Of a stretch of 20,639 nt of DNA, positions 7,518 through 13,573 are shown one piece after another (the first letter of the stretch is position 1; every line of letters starts with the position of its first letter). Source of the DNA: Bacillota bacterium (GTDB taxonomy: Bacteria; Bacillota; Clostridia; Peptostreptococcales; Anaerovoracaceae); the NCBI GenBank assembly GCA_017619985.1, contig JAFZRG010000157.1, positions 1-20,639 of the forward strand. The letters run 5' to 3'. The notes beneath the pieces are model-generated. The model saw only the letters and a list, made by a program, of their open reading frames with translations. It had not been told where the DNA came from and did no database searches. A program made the position numbers and the translations under genes.

Positions 7518-9107
7518 ATGAAAAAGCTTATCGCATTACTGCTTGCGTTCGCTATGGTCTTCGCCATGGCTGCATGCGGCAGCGACAGCGGTTCGAGCGG
7601 CGGCGGAGAAGCTTCCGGCGACGTCAAAAAGCTCGTGATCGCTGACGACGAATGGTACGGCACCGACCCGTATCAGCAGGATACCTGGTCTACGGTCCAG
7701 ACCCTGATCAACGAACCGATCTTCTCGATCGATCCGGAGACCGGCGCCCTGAACGACTCCATCGCGACCGGCCTGGAAGTTTCCGAAGACGGCCTGACCA
7801 TGACCTTCACCGTTCCCGAAGGCAAGTACTATGCTTCCGGCGAACAGGTCGAACCCGAGGATATCAAGGCCTCCCTGGAGTATGGTCAGCAGATCTCTCC
7901 GTATGCCGAAGGCTGGGAGAACATCGAATCCATCGACGTGGACGAAGCGACCAGAAAGGTCACGTTCCACCTGAGCAGATTCAGCTCCGACCTGCTGTAC
8001 TACCTGGGTGAGTGCTTCATCGGCTGCATCGACAAGGATCAGCTCGACACCATGACCGAGGACGAACTCATGTGGGGCGCGCAGTGCTATGCACCGTTCT
8101 ATGTGGATTCCTATGAACCGGGCTCCTTCGTCGTGCTGAAGAAGAACGAAGGCTTCAAGTCCGACAATCCGTACGTCACCAACAAGGGTCCCGTGGACAT
8201 CGACGAGATCTATGTCAAGTTCAACACCGACGACTTCACCGTCATCGAAGAGATGAAGTCCGGCGCCTGCGATTACTGGAACGCTCCGACTCCCGACGCG
8301 CGTCAGCAGCTGGCCAACAGCTCCAACGTGGTCATCGCCGAGAAGAGCTATCCGGTCACCGACTTCATGGAGATCAACACCGACGAAGGCATCTTCGCCG
8401 ATCAGAGACTCCGTGAGGCGCTGTGCCTGCTGCTCGACAGAGAAAAGTACTGCGAGATGACCAACGGCGCGGCAGTTCCTGCCTACTCCATGATCTACGA
8501 CACCATGCTGTACTTCTCTCAGGCCGCCAAGGACGACTTCATGGCAAACTACGCCAACAACGAGACCAGAGCTCTGGAACTGCTGGCAGAAGCCGGCTGG
8601 GCTGACACCGACGGCGACGGCATCCTGGACAAGGACGGCCAGAAGTTCGAATTCGGCATGTATGCTTCCACCGACTCCACCAGACAGGCCATCGTTCAGG
8701 CCATGCAGGAGCACCTCAAGGGCTACGGCATGATCATGAACTCCGAAGCCATCGACTGGAACTACGTCCATGAGTATCTGGAAGCCGACGAGTACGACAC
8801 CGGTATCCACTCCCTCGAATGGATGGAACCGATCCTCATCCTGAACTGCATGTATGACGACCCCGAATATATCAACGGCGGCGATAACGACTATCAGTGG
8901 TTCTATGAGGAAGTCACGAAGTGCGCGTCCGAACCCGACGACGAAGTCCGTTCCGACATGCTCGGTGCTCTGGAGATGAAGAACCATCCCGAATGGAACT
9001 GCATCCCCATCTACTCCGACATCAGCTATGTCTGCTTCAGCAGCAGAGTCAAGGGCATCAACATCCTGCCCAACGGCTTCATTTACTGGAACGATCTGAG
9101 CCTGTAA
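7518..9107 (+). CDS. Extracellular peptide-binding lipoprotein of the ABC transporter (SBP_bac_5 family)
   Basis: This 529-residue protein begins at ATG 7518 with TAGGAGG upstream. Residues 1-19 form a lipoprotein signal peptide ending in the lipobox AMAAC, with C20 the lipidated cysteine, followed by a Ser/Gly-rich linker. The remainder has the size and pattern of family-5 solute-binding proteins, including a DTDGDGILDKDG loop before the C-terminal lobe that is common in this family. It would catch peptides outside the membrane and pass them to DppBC. It is the last gene of the transporter operon, 36 nt after dppF. Codon use looks biased toward preferred codons such as AAG, GAC and ATC, suggesting high expression. 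The bound ligand cannot be read from sequence. Confidence 0.94.
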   Translation: MKKLIALLLAFAMVFAMAACGSDSGSSGGGEASGDVKKLVIADDEWYGTDPYQQDTWSTVQTLINEPIFSIDPETGALNDSIATGLEVSEDGLTMTFTVPEGKYYASGEQVEPEDIKASLEYGQQISPYAEGWENIESIDVDEATRKVTFHLSRFSSDLLYYLGECFIGCIDKDQLDTMTEDELMWGAQCYAPFYVDSYEPGSFVVLKKNEGFKSDNPYVTNKGPVDIDEIYVKFNTDDFTVIEEMKSGACDYWNAPTPDARQQLANSSNVVIAEKSYPVTDFMEINTDEGIFADQRLREALCLLLDREKYCEMTNGAAVPAYSMIYDTMLYFSQAAKDDFMANYANNETRALELLAEAGWADTDGDGILDKDGQKFEFGMYASTDSTRQAIVQAMQEHLKGYGMIMNSEAIDWNYVHEYLEADEYDTGIHSLEWMEPILILNCMYDDPEYINGGDNDYQWFYEEVTKCASEPDDEVRSDMLGALEMKNHPEWNCIPIYSDISYVCFSSRVKGINILPNGFIYWNDLSL

Positions 9108-9118
9108 AAAGAGTCTTC

Positions 9119-9197
9119 GGACCGGCAAAACCCGCTCGGCACCACTCGTCGCTTCGCTCCTGCGTTAGCGACTGCCTCGCTTGGTTTTCCCGGCTCC
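9119..9197. repeat. Large imperfect palindrome in the gap after the binding-protein gene
   Basis: The left arm (GGACCGG, C, AAAACC, 9119-9132) is complementary to the right arm (GGTTTT, C, CCGG, C, TCC, 9183-9197) apart from one C:C mismatch and one bulged C. Nested inside is a perfect 6-bp stem, GTCGCT (9149-9154) with AGCGAC (9166-9172 region). The element could be a REP/MITE-like repeat or a structured 3' UTR that protects the operon transcript. There is no T-run after it, so it is not a normal terminator. No second copy was seen in this window. Confidence 0.5.
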
Positions 9198-9237
9198 TCA
9201 GCCTCTGTTATATAGGCCCAAAGAGGACTACAGCAAA

Positions 9238-9266
9238 GGGGCTGCTCGTGTGAGCAGTCCCTTTTT
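9238..9266 (+). terminator. Intrinsic terminator, possibly an attenuator of the downstream gene
   Basis: A 10-bp stem, GGGGCTGCTC with GAGCAGTCCC (one G-U pair), closes a GTGT loop and is followed by TTTTT. Only 8 nt separate the T-run from the ribosome site of the next gene (9286). It either ends the transporter operon or acts as a leader attenuator. Confidence 0.85.
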
Positions 9267-9285
9267 GTAAAAAAGGAGAGAGACA

Positions 9286-9819
9286 GTGGACGATAAGAAA
9301 ATGACCCGCGCAGAGAGCGCCTTTGCCACAGGCCTGCAGACTGAGATGAAGTTCGGCGGATGCGGGCAGTGCGTGCTGTACAGCCTGATCAAAAACGGGC
9401 TCGACGTTTCCAAGGACGTTTTCCGGTCTGCCAGCGGTCTGGCCGCAGGGGTCGGCCGGCAGGGCGAGACCTGCGGCGCGGTCACGGGAGCGATCCTCGC
9501 GATCAGCGCTCTGAACGGCAGAGAATTCGACAAACTTGCGGAAACGGCGGCCCGCAACAAGACGTTTGCGCTCTGCTACCGCTTTATCGATAAGTTCAAG
9601 GCGGAATATGGCTCCATCCAGTGCAGGGATATCCAGAAAAAACTGTACGGAAAGAGCTACGATATGACGAAATTCGAAGATTTCCAGGCTTTCCTGGCGG
9701 ACGGCGGACACGAACCGCAGGGCTGCCCCGCGGTGGTCGGCAACGCTGCGAAATGGGCGATCGAGGCCCTGGAAGAGGATGCCGCTGATCCTCAGGACGA
9801 GTACGCCATGTTCCGGTAA
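9286..9819 (+). CDS. C_GCAxxG_C_C family putative redox-active protein
   Basis: This 177-residue protein starts at GTG 9286, chosen because AAGGAG lies 7 nt upstream; ATG 9301 has no such site. Conserved cysteines are C26 and C29 (GGCGQC), C63 in GETCGAVTG (the GCAxxG-like core), C113 (QCRD) and C147 (GCPAVV). This matches the C_GCAxxG_C_C family (Pfam PF09719), small proteins common in anaerobic Firmicutes that are presumed to bind metal or do thiol redox chemistry; no firm activity is established. There is no signal peptide, so it is cytoplasmic. The GNAT gene follows after 2 nt. The terminator immediately before its ribosome site suggests controlled read-through. The family call is strong; function is unknown. 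Confidence 0.88.
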   Translation: MDDKKMTRAESAFATGLQTEMKFGGCGQCVLYSLIKNGLDVSKDVFRSASGLAAGVGRQGETCGAVTGAILAISALNGREFDKLAETAARNKTFALCYRFIDKFKAEYGSIQCRDIQKKLYGKSYDMTKFEDFQAFLADGGHEPQGCPAVVGNAAKWAIEALEEDAADPQDEYAMFR

Positions 9820-9821
9820 CG

Positions 9822-10355
9822 ATGCAGAAATTGATACAGAAAACGGTATTTCCCGGGACGCGGGAATATGAAGAAATAAAGACGCTTTACAACGCGGCTT
9901 TTCACGAGATCGACGATCTGGATCTTATGATGCAGGAGGCCGGTCCCGAAAAAGCAGCGCTGTACGGCTATTATGACGGAGAGGATCTGGCTGCGTTCTC
10001 CTTTGTCCTGCTGCCGGGTCACTATTGCTATGTCCTGTACAGCGCGCTGGCGGAAGGCCTGCGGCACAGGGGCGTGATCCGGGAGGTCATCGCGTGCCTT
10101 CGGGCAACTTATCCGGACCGGCCGTTCATTTTCGACATCGAGACGCCGGACGACGCCGCGCCGGACCGCGTGGAGCGGCAGTACCGCTACGAGATGTTTA
10201 CGCATCTGGGCTTTTCCGATACCGGCTATGGCATGTACGACGCCAGCGGCACGTATACCATCTTCTCCGAAGCGCCTTTCGACGAGCAGGCGTTCCGCGA
10301 GAGCTGGGACATCCTGCCGGAGGAATTCGGAGGAACGAAGATCATCGCGCTTTGA
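9822..10355 (+). CDS. GNAT-fold acetyltransferase-like protein
   Basis: This 177-residue protein starts at ATG 9822, two nucleotides after the stop of the redox gene, with only a weak ribosome site, so translation is probably coupled. It resembles small GNAT N-acetyltransferases: an N-terminal segment with FPGTREYEEIKTLYNAAF, a middle strand region YGYYDGEDLAAFSFVLL, a YCYVLYSALAEGLRHRGVIREVIACL stretch at the position of the acetyl-CoA loop and helix (split here by the shorter match RHRGVI), and a late HLGFSDTGYGMYD block. The acetyl-acceptor is not predictable. The fold call is by pattern and moderately certain. The TGA stop lies inside the -35 box of the next gene's promoter. Confidence 0.7.
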   Translation: MQKLIQKTVFPGTREYEEIKTLYNAAFHEIDDLDLMMQEAGPEKAALYGYYDGEDLAAFSFVLLPGHYCYVLYSALAEGLRHRGVIREVIACLRATYPDRPFIFDIETPDDAAPDRVERQYRYEMFTHLGFSDTGYGMYDASGTYTIFSEAPFDEQAFRESWDILPEEFGGTKIIAL

Positions 10356-10380
10356 CATGGACAGCGCGGCAGGGTAAACT
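10352..10380 (+). promoter_or_regulatory. Sigma-A-type promoter of the racemase gene
   Basis: A perfect TTGACA (10352-10357), 17-bp spacer and TAAACT (10375-10380) precede the racemase gene. The -35 box overlaps the end of the acetyltransferase gene. Confidence 0.75.
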
Positions 10381-10402
10381 TTAAGGGAAGATATCTGCCG
10401 CG
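10365..10402. promoter_or_regulatory. Perfect 8-bp inverted repeat flanking the -10 box: candidate operator
   Basis: CGCGGCAG (10365-10372) and its exact complement CTGCCGCG (10395-10402) are separated by 22 bp. The left arm lies between -35 and -10 and the right arm downstream of the expected start of transcription. The left arm is outside the transcript, so the repeat should act as DNA (operator), not as an RNA hairpin. The regulator is unknown. Confidence 0.5.
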
Positions 10403-10420
10403 ATGAAAGGGAGAACTGCC

Positions 10421-11524
10421 ATGAAGATCGATACGAGAAACAAAGAACTGACCTATCCTTCCCTGACGATACATCTGCCGCACCTGCGGAACAACGTCCA
10501 CGTGATCCGCGAGCTCTGCGAGAGCCGCGGCATTCAGATCACGGCCATCACGAAAGTCTTCGAAGGTGACCCGATGATCGCCAGAGTGCTCGTGGAAGAG
10601 GGCATGACGATGCTCGGAGACTCCCGCGTGGACAATCTGGAGCACATGGCAGACATCAAAGCCGAAAAGTGGCTTATCCGTCCGCCTATGCTCAGCGAGG
10701 TCGCGCGCCTCGTGAAATACGGAGACGCGTCCCTGAATTCCGAGCTTGCCGTGATCGAGGCGATCGCGGCGGAGTGCGAAAAGCAGGGCAGAAGGCACAA
10801 GATCATCCTGATGGCGGACCTTGGCGATATCCGCGAAGGCTTCGTGGACTACGACGAAATGGTCGAAGTGGCGAAGAAAGTCGCCGCGATGCCGCAGGTA
10901 GAACTGTACGGCATCGGCGTCAACCTGACGTGCTTCTCCTTCGTGCAGTATGACACGGAGAAGCTGACGGAACTGGTGCAGCTGAAAAAGCGCGTGGAAG
11001 AAGCGACCGGCGTCAAGCTGCAGGTCGTCAGCGGCGGCAATTCCGCGACGCTCGACCTGATGCTGCGCGGCGGCATCCCGGAAGGGGTCAACAATCTGCG
11101 CCTCGGCGAATCGGTGCTCATCGGCAAGGAACGCACGCATTATTCCTACCTGCCGGGCACGTACCGCGACGTGTTCACGCTCCACGCGGAGATCGTGGAA
11201 CTGAAAGAAAAGCCGTCCCTGCCCTGGGGCGGTATCGGCGTGAATTCCTACGGCGTCAAACCCACGTTCGTTGACCGCGGCCCGAAGCGGATGAAAGCGA
11301 TCTGCGCGCTCGGCCGTCAGGATTTCGACCCGGACATCGCGACGCCCTGCGATCCCGGGATCATCCTCCTCGGTGCCAGCTCCGACCACCTGATGCTCGA
11401 CGTCACGGATTCCGAAAAGACCTACAAGGTCGGCGACTGCATCGATCTGGAACTGGGGTACTTCGCCATGCTGCGGGCCTTTACGTCCGAATATGTCCGC
11501 AAGGAATATCTTGTGGAAGAATAG
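10421..11524 (+). CDS. orr: Alanine/ornithine racemase family PLP-dependent enzyme
   Basis: The start is ATG 10421, 7 nt after AAAGGGAG; the in-frame ATG at 10403 would place this site inside the gene. The 367-residue product has an alanine-racemase-type N-terminal barrel. AITKVFEGDP holds the PLP-binding lysine K45, and later segments include ILMADLGDIREGF, GIGVNLTCF and VVSGGNSATL. A C-terminal beta domain follows, ending in YFAMLRAFTSEYV. The pattern matches the alanine/ornithine racemase family typified by Orr of Clostridium sticklandii, which interconverts L- and D-ornithine for amino acid fermentation. It lacks the usual VKANAYGHG motif of housekeeping alanine racemase, so it is probably catabolic. 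The substrate (ornithine or another amino acid) is inferred from the family. It is monocistronic, with its own promoter and a terminator directly after. Confidence 0.85.
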   Translation: MKIDTRNKELTYPSLTIHLPHLRNNVHVIRELCESRGIQITAITKVFEGDPMIARVLVEEGMTMLGDSRVDNLEHMADIKAEKWLIRPPMLSEVARLVKYGDASLNSELAVIEAIAAECEKQGRRHKIILMADLGDIREGFVDYDEMVEVAKKVAAMPQVELYGIGVNLTCFSFVQYDTEKLTELVQLKKRVEEATGVKLQVVSGGNSATLDLMLRGGIPEGVNNLRLGESVLIGKERTHYSYLPGTYRDVFTLHAEIVELKEKPSLPWGGIGVNSYGVKPTFVDRGPKRMKAICALGRQDFDPDIATPCDPGIILLGASSDHLMLDVTDSEKTYKVGDCIDLELGYFAMLRAFTSEYVRKEYLVEE

Positions 11525-11538
11525 AACAGTCTTCCATT

Positions 11539-11562
11539 CCGGCCGCAAGGCCGGGCTTTTTT
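11539..11562 (+). terminator. Intrinsic terminator after the racemase gene
   Basis: CCGGCC and GGCCGG close a GCAA tetraloop and are followed by GC and TTTTTT. It is 15 nt after the stop codon and isolates the sigma-factor module downstream. Confidence 0.93.
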
Positions 11563-11573
11563 GATCTCTTCAC

Positions 11574-11609
11574 TGTCACCTTTTTGCCGTTTAAATCGTT
11601 TTATTAATA
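11574..11609 (+). promoter_or_regulatory. ECF-sigma-type promoter upstream of the sigma-factor gene
   Basis: TGTCAC (11574-11579), C, TTTT, then after a total spacer of 17 nt CGTTTTATTAATA (11597-11609). The same elements with the same 17-nt spacing recur at 12990. A TGTCAC-like -35 and a CGT-type -10 are typical of ECF promoters. The position implies autoregulation by the sigma factor encoded at 11732. The leader to that gene is about 120 nt and includes a run of eight G at 11662-11669. Confidence 0.65.
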
Positions 11610-11682
11610 AAGGGGTCAGAAAGGTGGCGGATTCGTTGGATGGAAAAATGTGGATGTCTCCGGGGGGGGTATGCGCGATGCA

Positions 11683-11712
11683 TTGCCCGCGGGCTGCGAC
11701 CCATAGTATAAT
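11683..11712 (+). promoter_or_regulatory. Possible basal sigma-A promoter of the ECF sigma gene
   Basis: TTGCCC (11683-11688), 18-bp spacer and a perfect TATAAT (11707-11712) lie 19 nt before ATG 11732. The start of transcription would fall almost on the ribosome site, so this promoter is less certain than the ECF one. Confidence 0.4.
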
Positions 11713-11731
11713 AGGCCCGGAGGCTGACTAT

Positions 11732-12265
11732 ATGCTTGCAGCGTTATTATTACTGCTCAAGACGGATGAAGAGAAGGAGCAATTCGCGCAGTTTTACCGG
11801 CAGTACGAAAACCTGATGTTTCAAACGGCACGTCAGATCCTGGATAGCCAGCAGGATTGTGAAGATGTGGTCCAGTCTTCGTGCGTCTATCTCATCGACC
11901 ATTTCGATAAATACGCTTCTTATAAACCCAGGCAGGTTGCTGCTTATCTGACGTTATGGATCCGCAACCGCGCAAAGGATCTGCGTGACCGCAAGCAATG
12001 GAAAACCTACGGAATTATGGAAGATATTGCGGACACGGCAGAGGGTATGGATCCGGGTGAACCGGAATCACCGTTGGAAAGCGCGCTGGAGAAGTTGCCC
12101 GAGCGCTACAGGGATGCATTGATCCTTCGGTACTACAACGGACTTTCCATTAAAGAATTGGCGGCTTACATGACGATATCCGAGTCCACCGCCCGGAAAC
12201 TTCTGCAACGCTCCCGAGATTCCCTGGAGAAAATCCTGACAGAGGAAGGCGGTGGCAACGCATGA
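11732..12265 (+). CDS. ECF-type RNA polymerase sigma factor
   Basis: This 177-residue protein starts at ATG 11732, with GGAGG 8 nt upstream and an N-terminus (MLAALLLLLKTDEEKEQF) usual for this clostridial group. A longer frame back to TTG 11636 exists but reads through unlikely sequence. Region 2 spans about residues 17-90 (FYRQYENLMF, then DCEDVVQSS, the core-binding and -10 recognition part). Region 4 spans about 115-170 (LPERYRDALILRYYNGLSIKE then a helix-turn-helix with SESTARKLLQR). No long N- or C-terminal extension is present. The ATGA overlap with the next gene, a membrane DUF4367 protein, gives the classic sigma/anti-sigma pair. Two matching ECF-type promoters nearby suggest it directs its own operon and the secreted-protein genes. 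The inducing signal is unknown. Confidence 0.9.
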   Translation: MLAALLLLLKTDEEKEQFAQFYRQYENLMFQTARQILDSQQDCEDVVQSSCVYLIDHFDKYASYKPRQVAAYLTLWIRNRAKDLRDRKQWKTYGIMEDIADTAEGMDPGEPESPLESALEKLPERYRDALILRYYNGLSIKELAAYMTISESTARKLLQRSRDSLEKILTEEGGGNA

Positions 12266-12954
12266 ACTGCAGAGAGGAACTTTTGGGTTATTCGTTCAGC
12301 GCAGAAGAACTGTATGCCGTCTGTGACCACTATGTCGCTGGAATGCTCGCTTCGATCGAGGCCGTGCCATTGGATTTTGAGCCATCTGCCGCTCACCGGA
12401 ATGCGATTCAGCGACTCATCGACGGATCGCTGCGAAAAGGGAAACGCCATGCTTTGTATCGACGCGTCGCAGCGATTGCAGCTGCCGCTATCATACTCTT
12501 CGGTACGGTAATGGTCACGAACGTACATGCCCGCGAGGCTGTTGTACGTTGGATGCGGCTGATATTTCCAGACTATGTTCTGTATCGGTTCTTCGGTGAA
12601 CCGGACGATGACATTTCTCGATATACTATAGGCTGGATTCCGGACGGGTTAGAACTGGTAGATTATTATGAGTCACCGACGCTTCGCGTTTTTCATTATC
12701 AGTCGGACGAAGAAGGCTTTACAATTTCTTTTACCTCAATCGAAGATGGTGTAATCATTGAGATTGGGGATACGGAATATCTATCTCAAGAAGTGTTTGT
12801 GAATGGTTTAAAAGCCGATCTCTATATCGATATCTATGACCAATCTAAGAATTTGGTTTGGGTTACACAAAACGGCAGTACAGAAATAGATATTGAGGGG
12901 ACGATTTCTACGGACCTGATGTTTCAAATTGCTGAGTCGATCAATCCTCAATAA
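12262..12954 (+). CDS. Membrane-anchored anti-sigma factor with DUF4367-type outer domain
   Basis: ATG 12262 overlaps the sigma-factor stop (ATGA). The 230 residues divide into a cytoplasmic part (1-68), one membrane helix (about 69-89, RVAAIAAAAIILFGTVMVTN) and an outer domain (about 110-227). The outer domain carries PDGLELVDYYES, HYQSDEEGFTISF and a C-terminal VWVTQNGSTEIDIEG block, the pattern of DUF4367 domains found beside ECF sigma genes in clostridia. No HxxxCxxC zinc anti-sigma motif is visible in the inner part. It would hold the sigma factor at the membrane until an outside signal releases it; this is inferred from gene order and topology. GC content falls along the gene, from neighbour-like at the start to AT-rich at the end. 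Confidence 0.82.
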   Translation: MNCREELLGYSFSAEELYAVCDHYVAGMLASIEAVPLDFEPSAAHRNAIQRLIDGSLRKGKRHALYRRVAAIAAAAIILFGTVMVTNVHAREAVVRWMRLIFPDYVLYRFFGEPDDDISRYTIGWIPDGLELVDYYESPTLRVFHYQSDEEGFTISFTSIEDGVIIEIGDTEYLSQEVFVNGLKADLYIDIYDQSKNLVWVTQNGSTEIDIEGTISTDLMFQIAESINPQ

Positions 12955-12989
12955 ATTCCTCAAAATTATTTAACTTTTGCTTTATATAC

Positions 12990-13025
12990 TGTCACATTTT
13001 CACCCCCTGAATCGTTTAATTAATA
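12990..13025 (+). promoter_or_regulatory. ECF-sigma-type promoter of the small secreted protein
   Basis: TGTCAC (12990-12995), A, TTTT and, after a total spacer of 17 nt, CGTTTAATTAATA (13013-13025). It matches the sequence before the sigma gene, including the downstream CAGAAAGG element. It lies 25 nt before ATG 13050, with AGAAAGGGGGTG as ribosome site. It probably belongs to the regulon of the sigma factor at 11732. Confidence 0.68.
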
Positions 13026-13049
13026 GAACGACAGAAAGGGGGTGTTTAT

Positions 13050-13391
13050 ATGCGTAGAATAGTTTCAGTCTTTCTCGCCATTCTTCTTTTAGGTACATCG
13101 CTATCTTTTGCGGCAACACAGGCCGTAAAGAAGTCTTTGGCATTGACCTTTTCCGGGTCGAAAGCAAATTGTGAAATGACAGTTGAGAAAGATGGGGCAT
13201 ACATCACAGCAAAGATGGAATTGTGGCAAGGAACGACAAAACTGCATGAATGGACTGACGCAGGATCAGATTCTGTTACAATCTCTGGGAATCACAATTG
13301 CGTCAGCGGGAGTTCCTATGAATTGCGAGGCAGTGGAACGATTAATGGGGTATCATTTAATATTACTCCAGTCATGAGGACGTGTCCTTAA
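13050..13391 (+). CDS. Small secreted protein, unknown function, likely ECF regulon member
   Basis: This 113-residue protein has a Sec signal peptide (MRR, hydrophobic core, likely cut after S-F-A at residue 21). The mature part is about 92 residues, rich in Ser, Thr and Gly with alternating polar and hydrophobic residues (LALTFSG, AYITAKMELWQG, SVTISG, YELRGSGTING), which suggests a small beta-sandwich. Cysteines are at 41, 84 and 112. I do not recognise a named family. The ribosome site AAAGGGGGTG and a promoter matching the one before the sigma gene lie directly upstream. It is probably exported in quantity when the sigma factor is active. It may be a cell-surface or secreted envelope-stress effector; this is a guess from context. 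Confidence 0.75.
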   Translation: MRRIVSVFLAILLLGTSLSFAATQAVKKSLALTFSGSKANCEMTVEKDGAYITAKMELWQGTTKLHEWTDAGSDSVTISGNHNCVSGSSYELRGSGTINGVSFNITPVMRTCP

Positions 13392-13435
13392 GCTTGAAAA
13401 ATGGTGGCCATCAATGGATGAAAAGAACGAGATCC

Positions 13436-13444
13436 TGTTATAAT
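13436..13444 (+). promoter_or_regulatory. Extended -10 promoter candidate for the amidase gene
   Basis: TGTTATAAT (TGN plus a perfect TATAAT) lies about 130 nt before ATG 13574, in the 182-nt gap after the small secreted protein. There is no good -35 box. No TGTCAC-type ECF promoter is seen in this gap, so the amidase gene may be driven by this promoter or by read-through. The rest of the gap shows no clear feature. Confidence 0.4.
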
Positions 13445-13573
13445 TGATGCTTCGCAGCTCACCGTATGATTATTAATCTTTTTGTGAATCACTTTGGCTA
13501 TAAACGTTGACCAGAGAGTGAGTCACGTTGTCAGAAACAATATGAAATCAAAAAGTATAAGGAAATAGAGAAA

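Noticed and set aside
7536..9128. Very long minus-strand open frame opposite the binding-protein gene (also 2488-3912, 16012-17346 and 18021-19565)
   Set aside because: These mirror well-identified plus-strand genes in GC-rich DNA with biased codons. Their translations are rich in Arg, His, Val and Asp with no recognised motifs, and they lack ribosome sites.
9119..9197. CRISPR repeat or riboswitch in the gap after the transporter
   Set aside because: Only one copy of the palindrome is present, with no spaced repeats, and none of the conserved cores of T-box, lysine, glycine or SAM riboswitches could be recognised.
13392..13573. Third ECF promoter before the amidase gene
   Set aside because: GAGTCACGTTGTCAG near 13520 looks partly similar but has no TGTCAC/CGTTT pair at 17-nt spacing.
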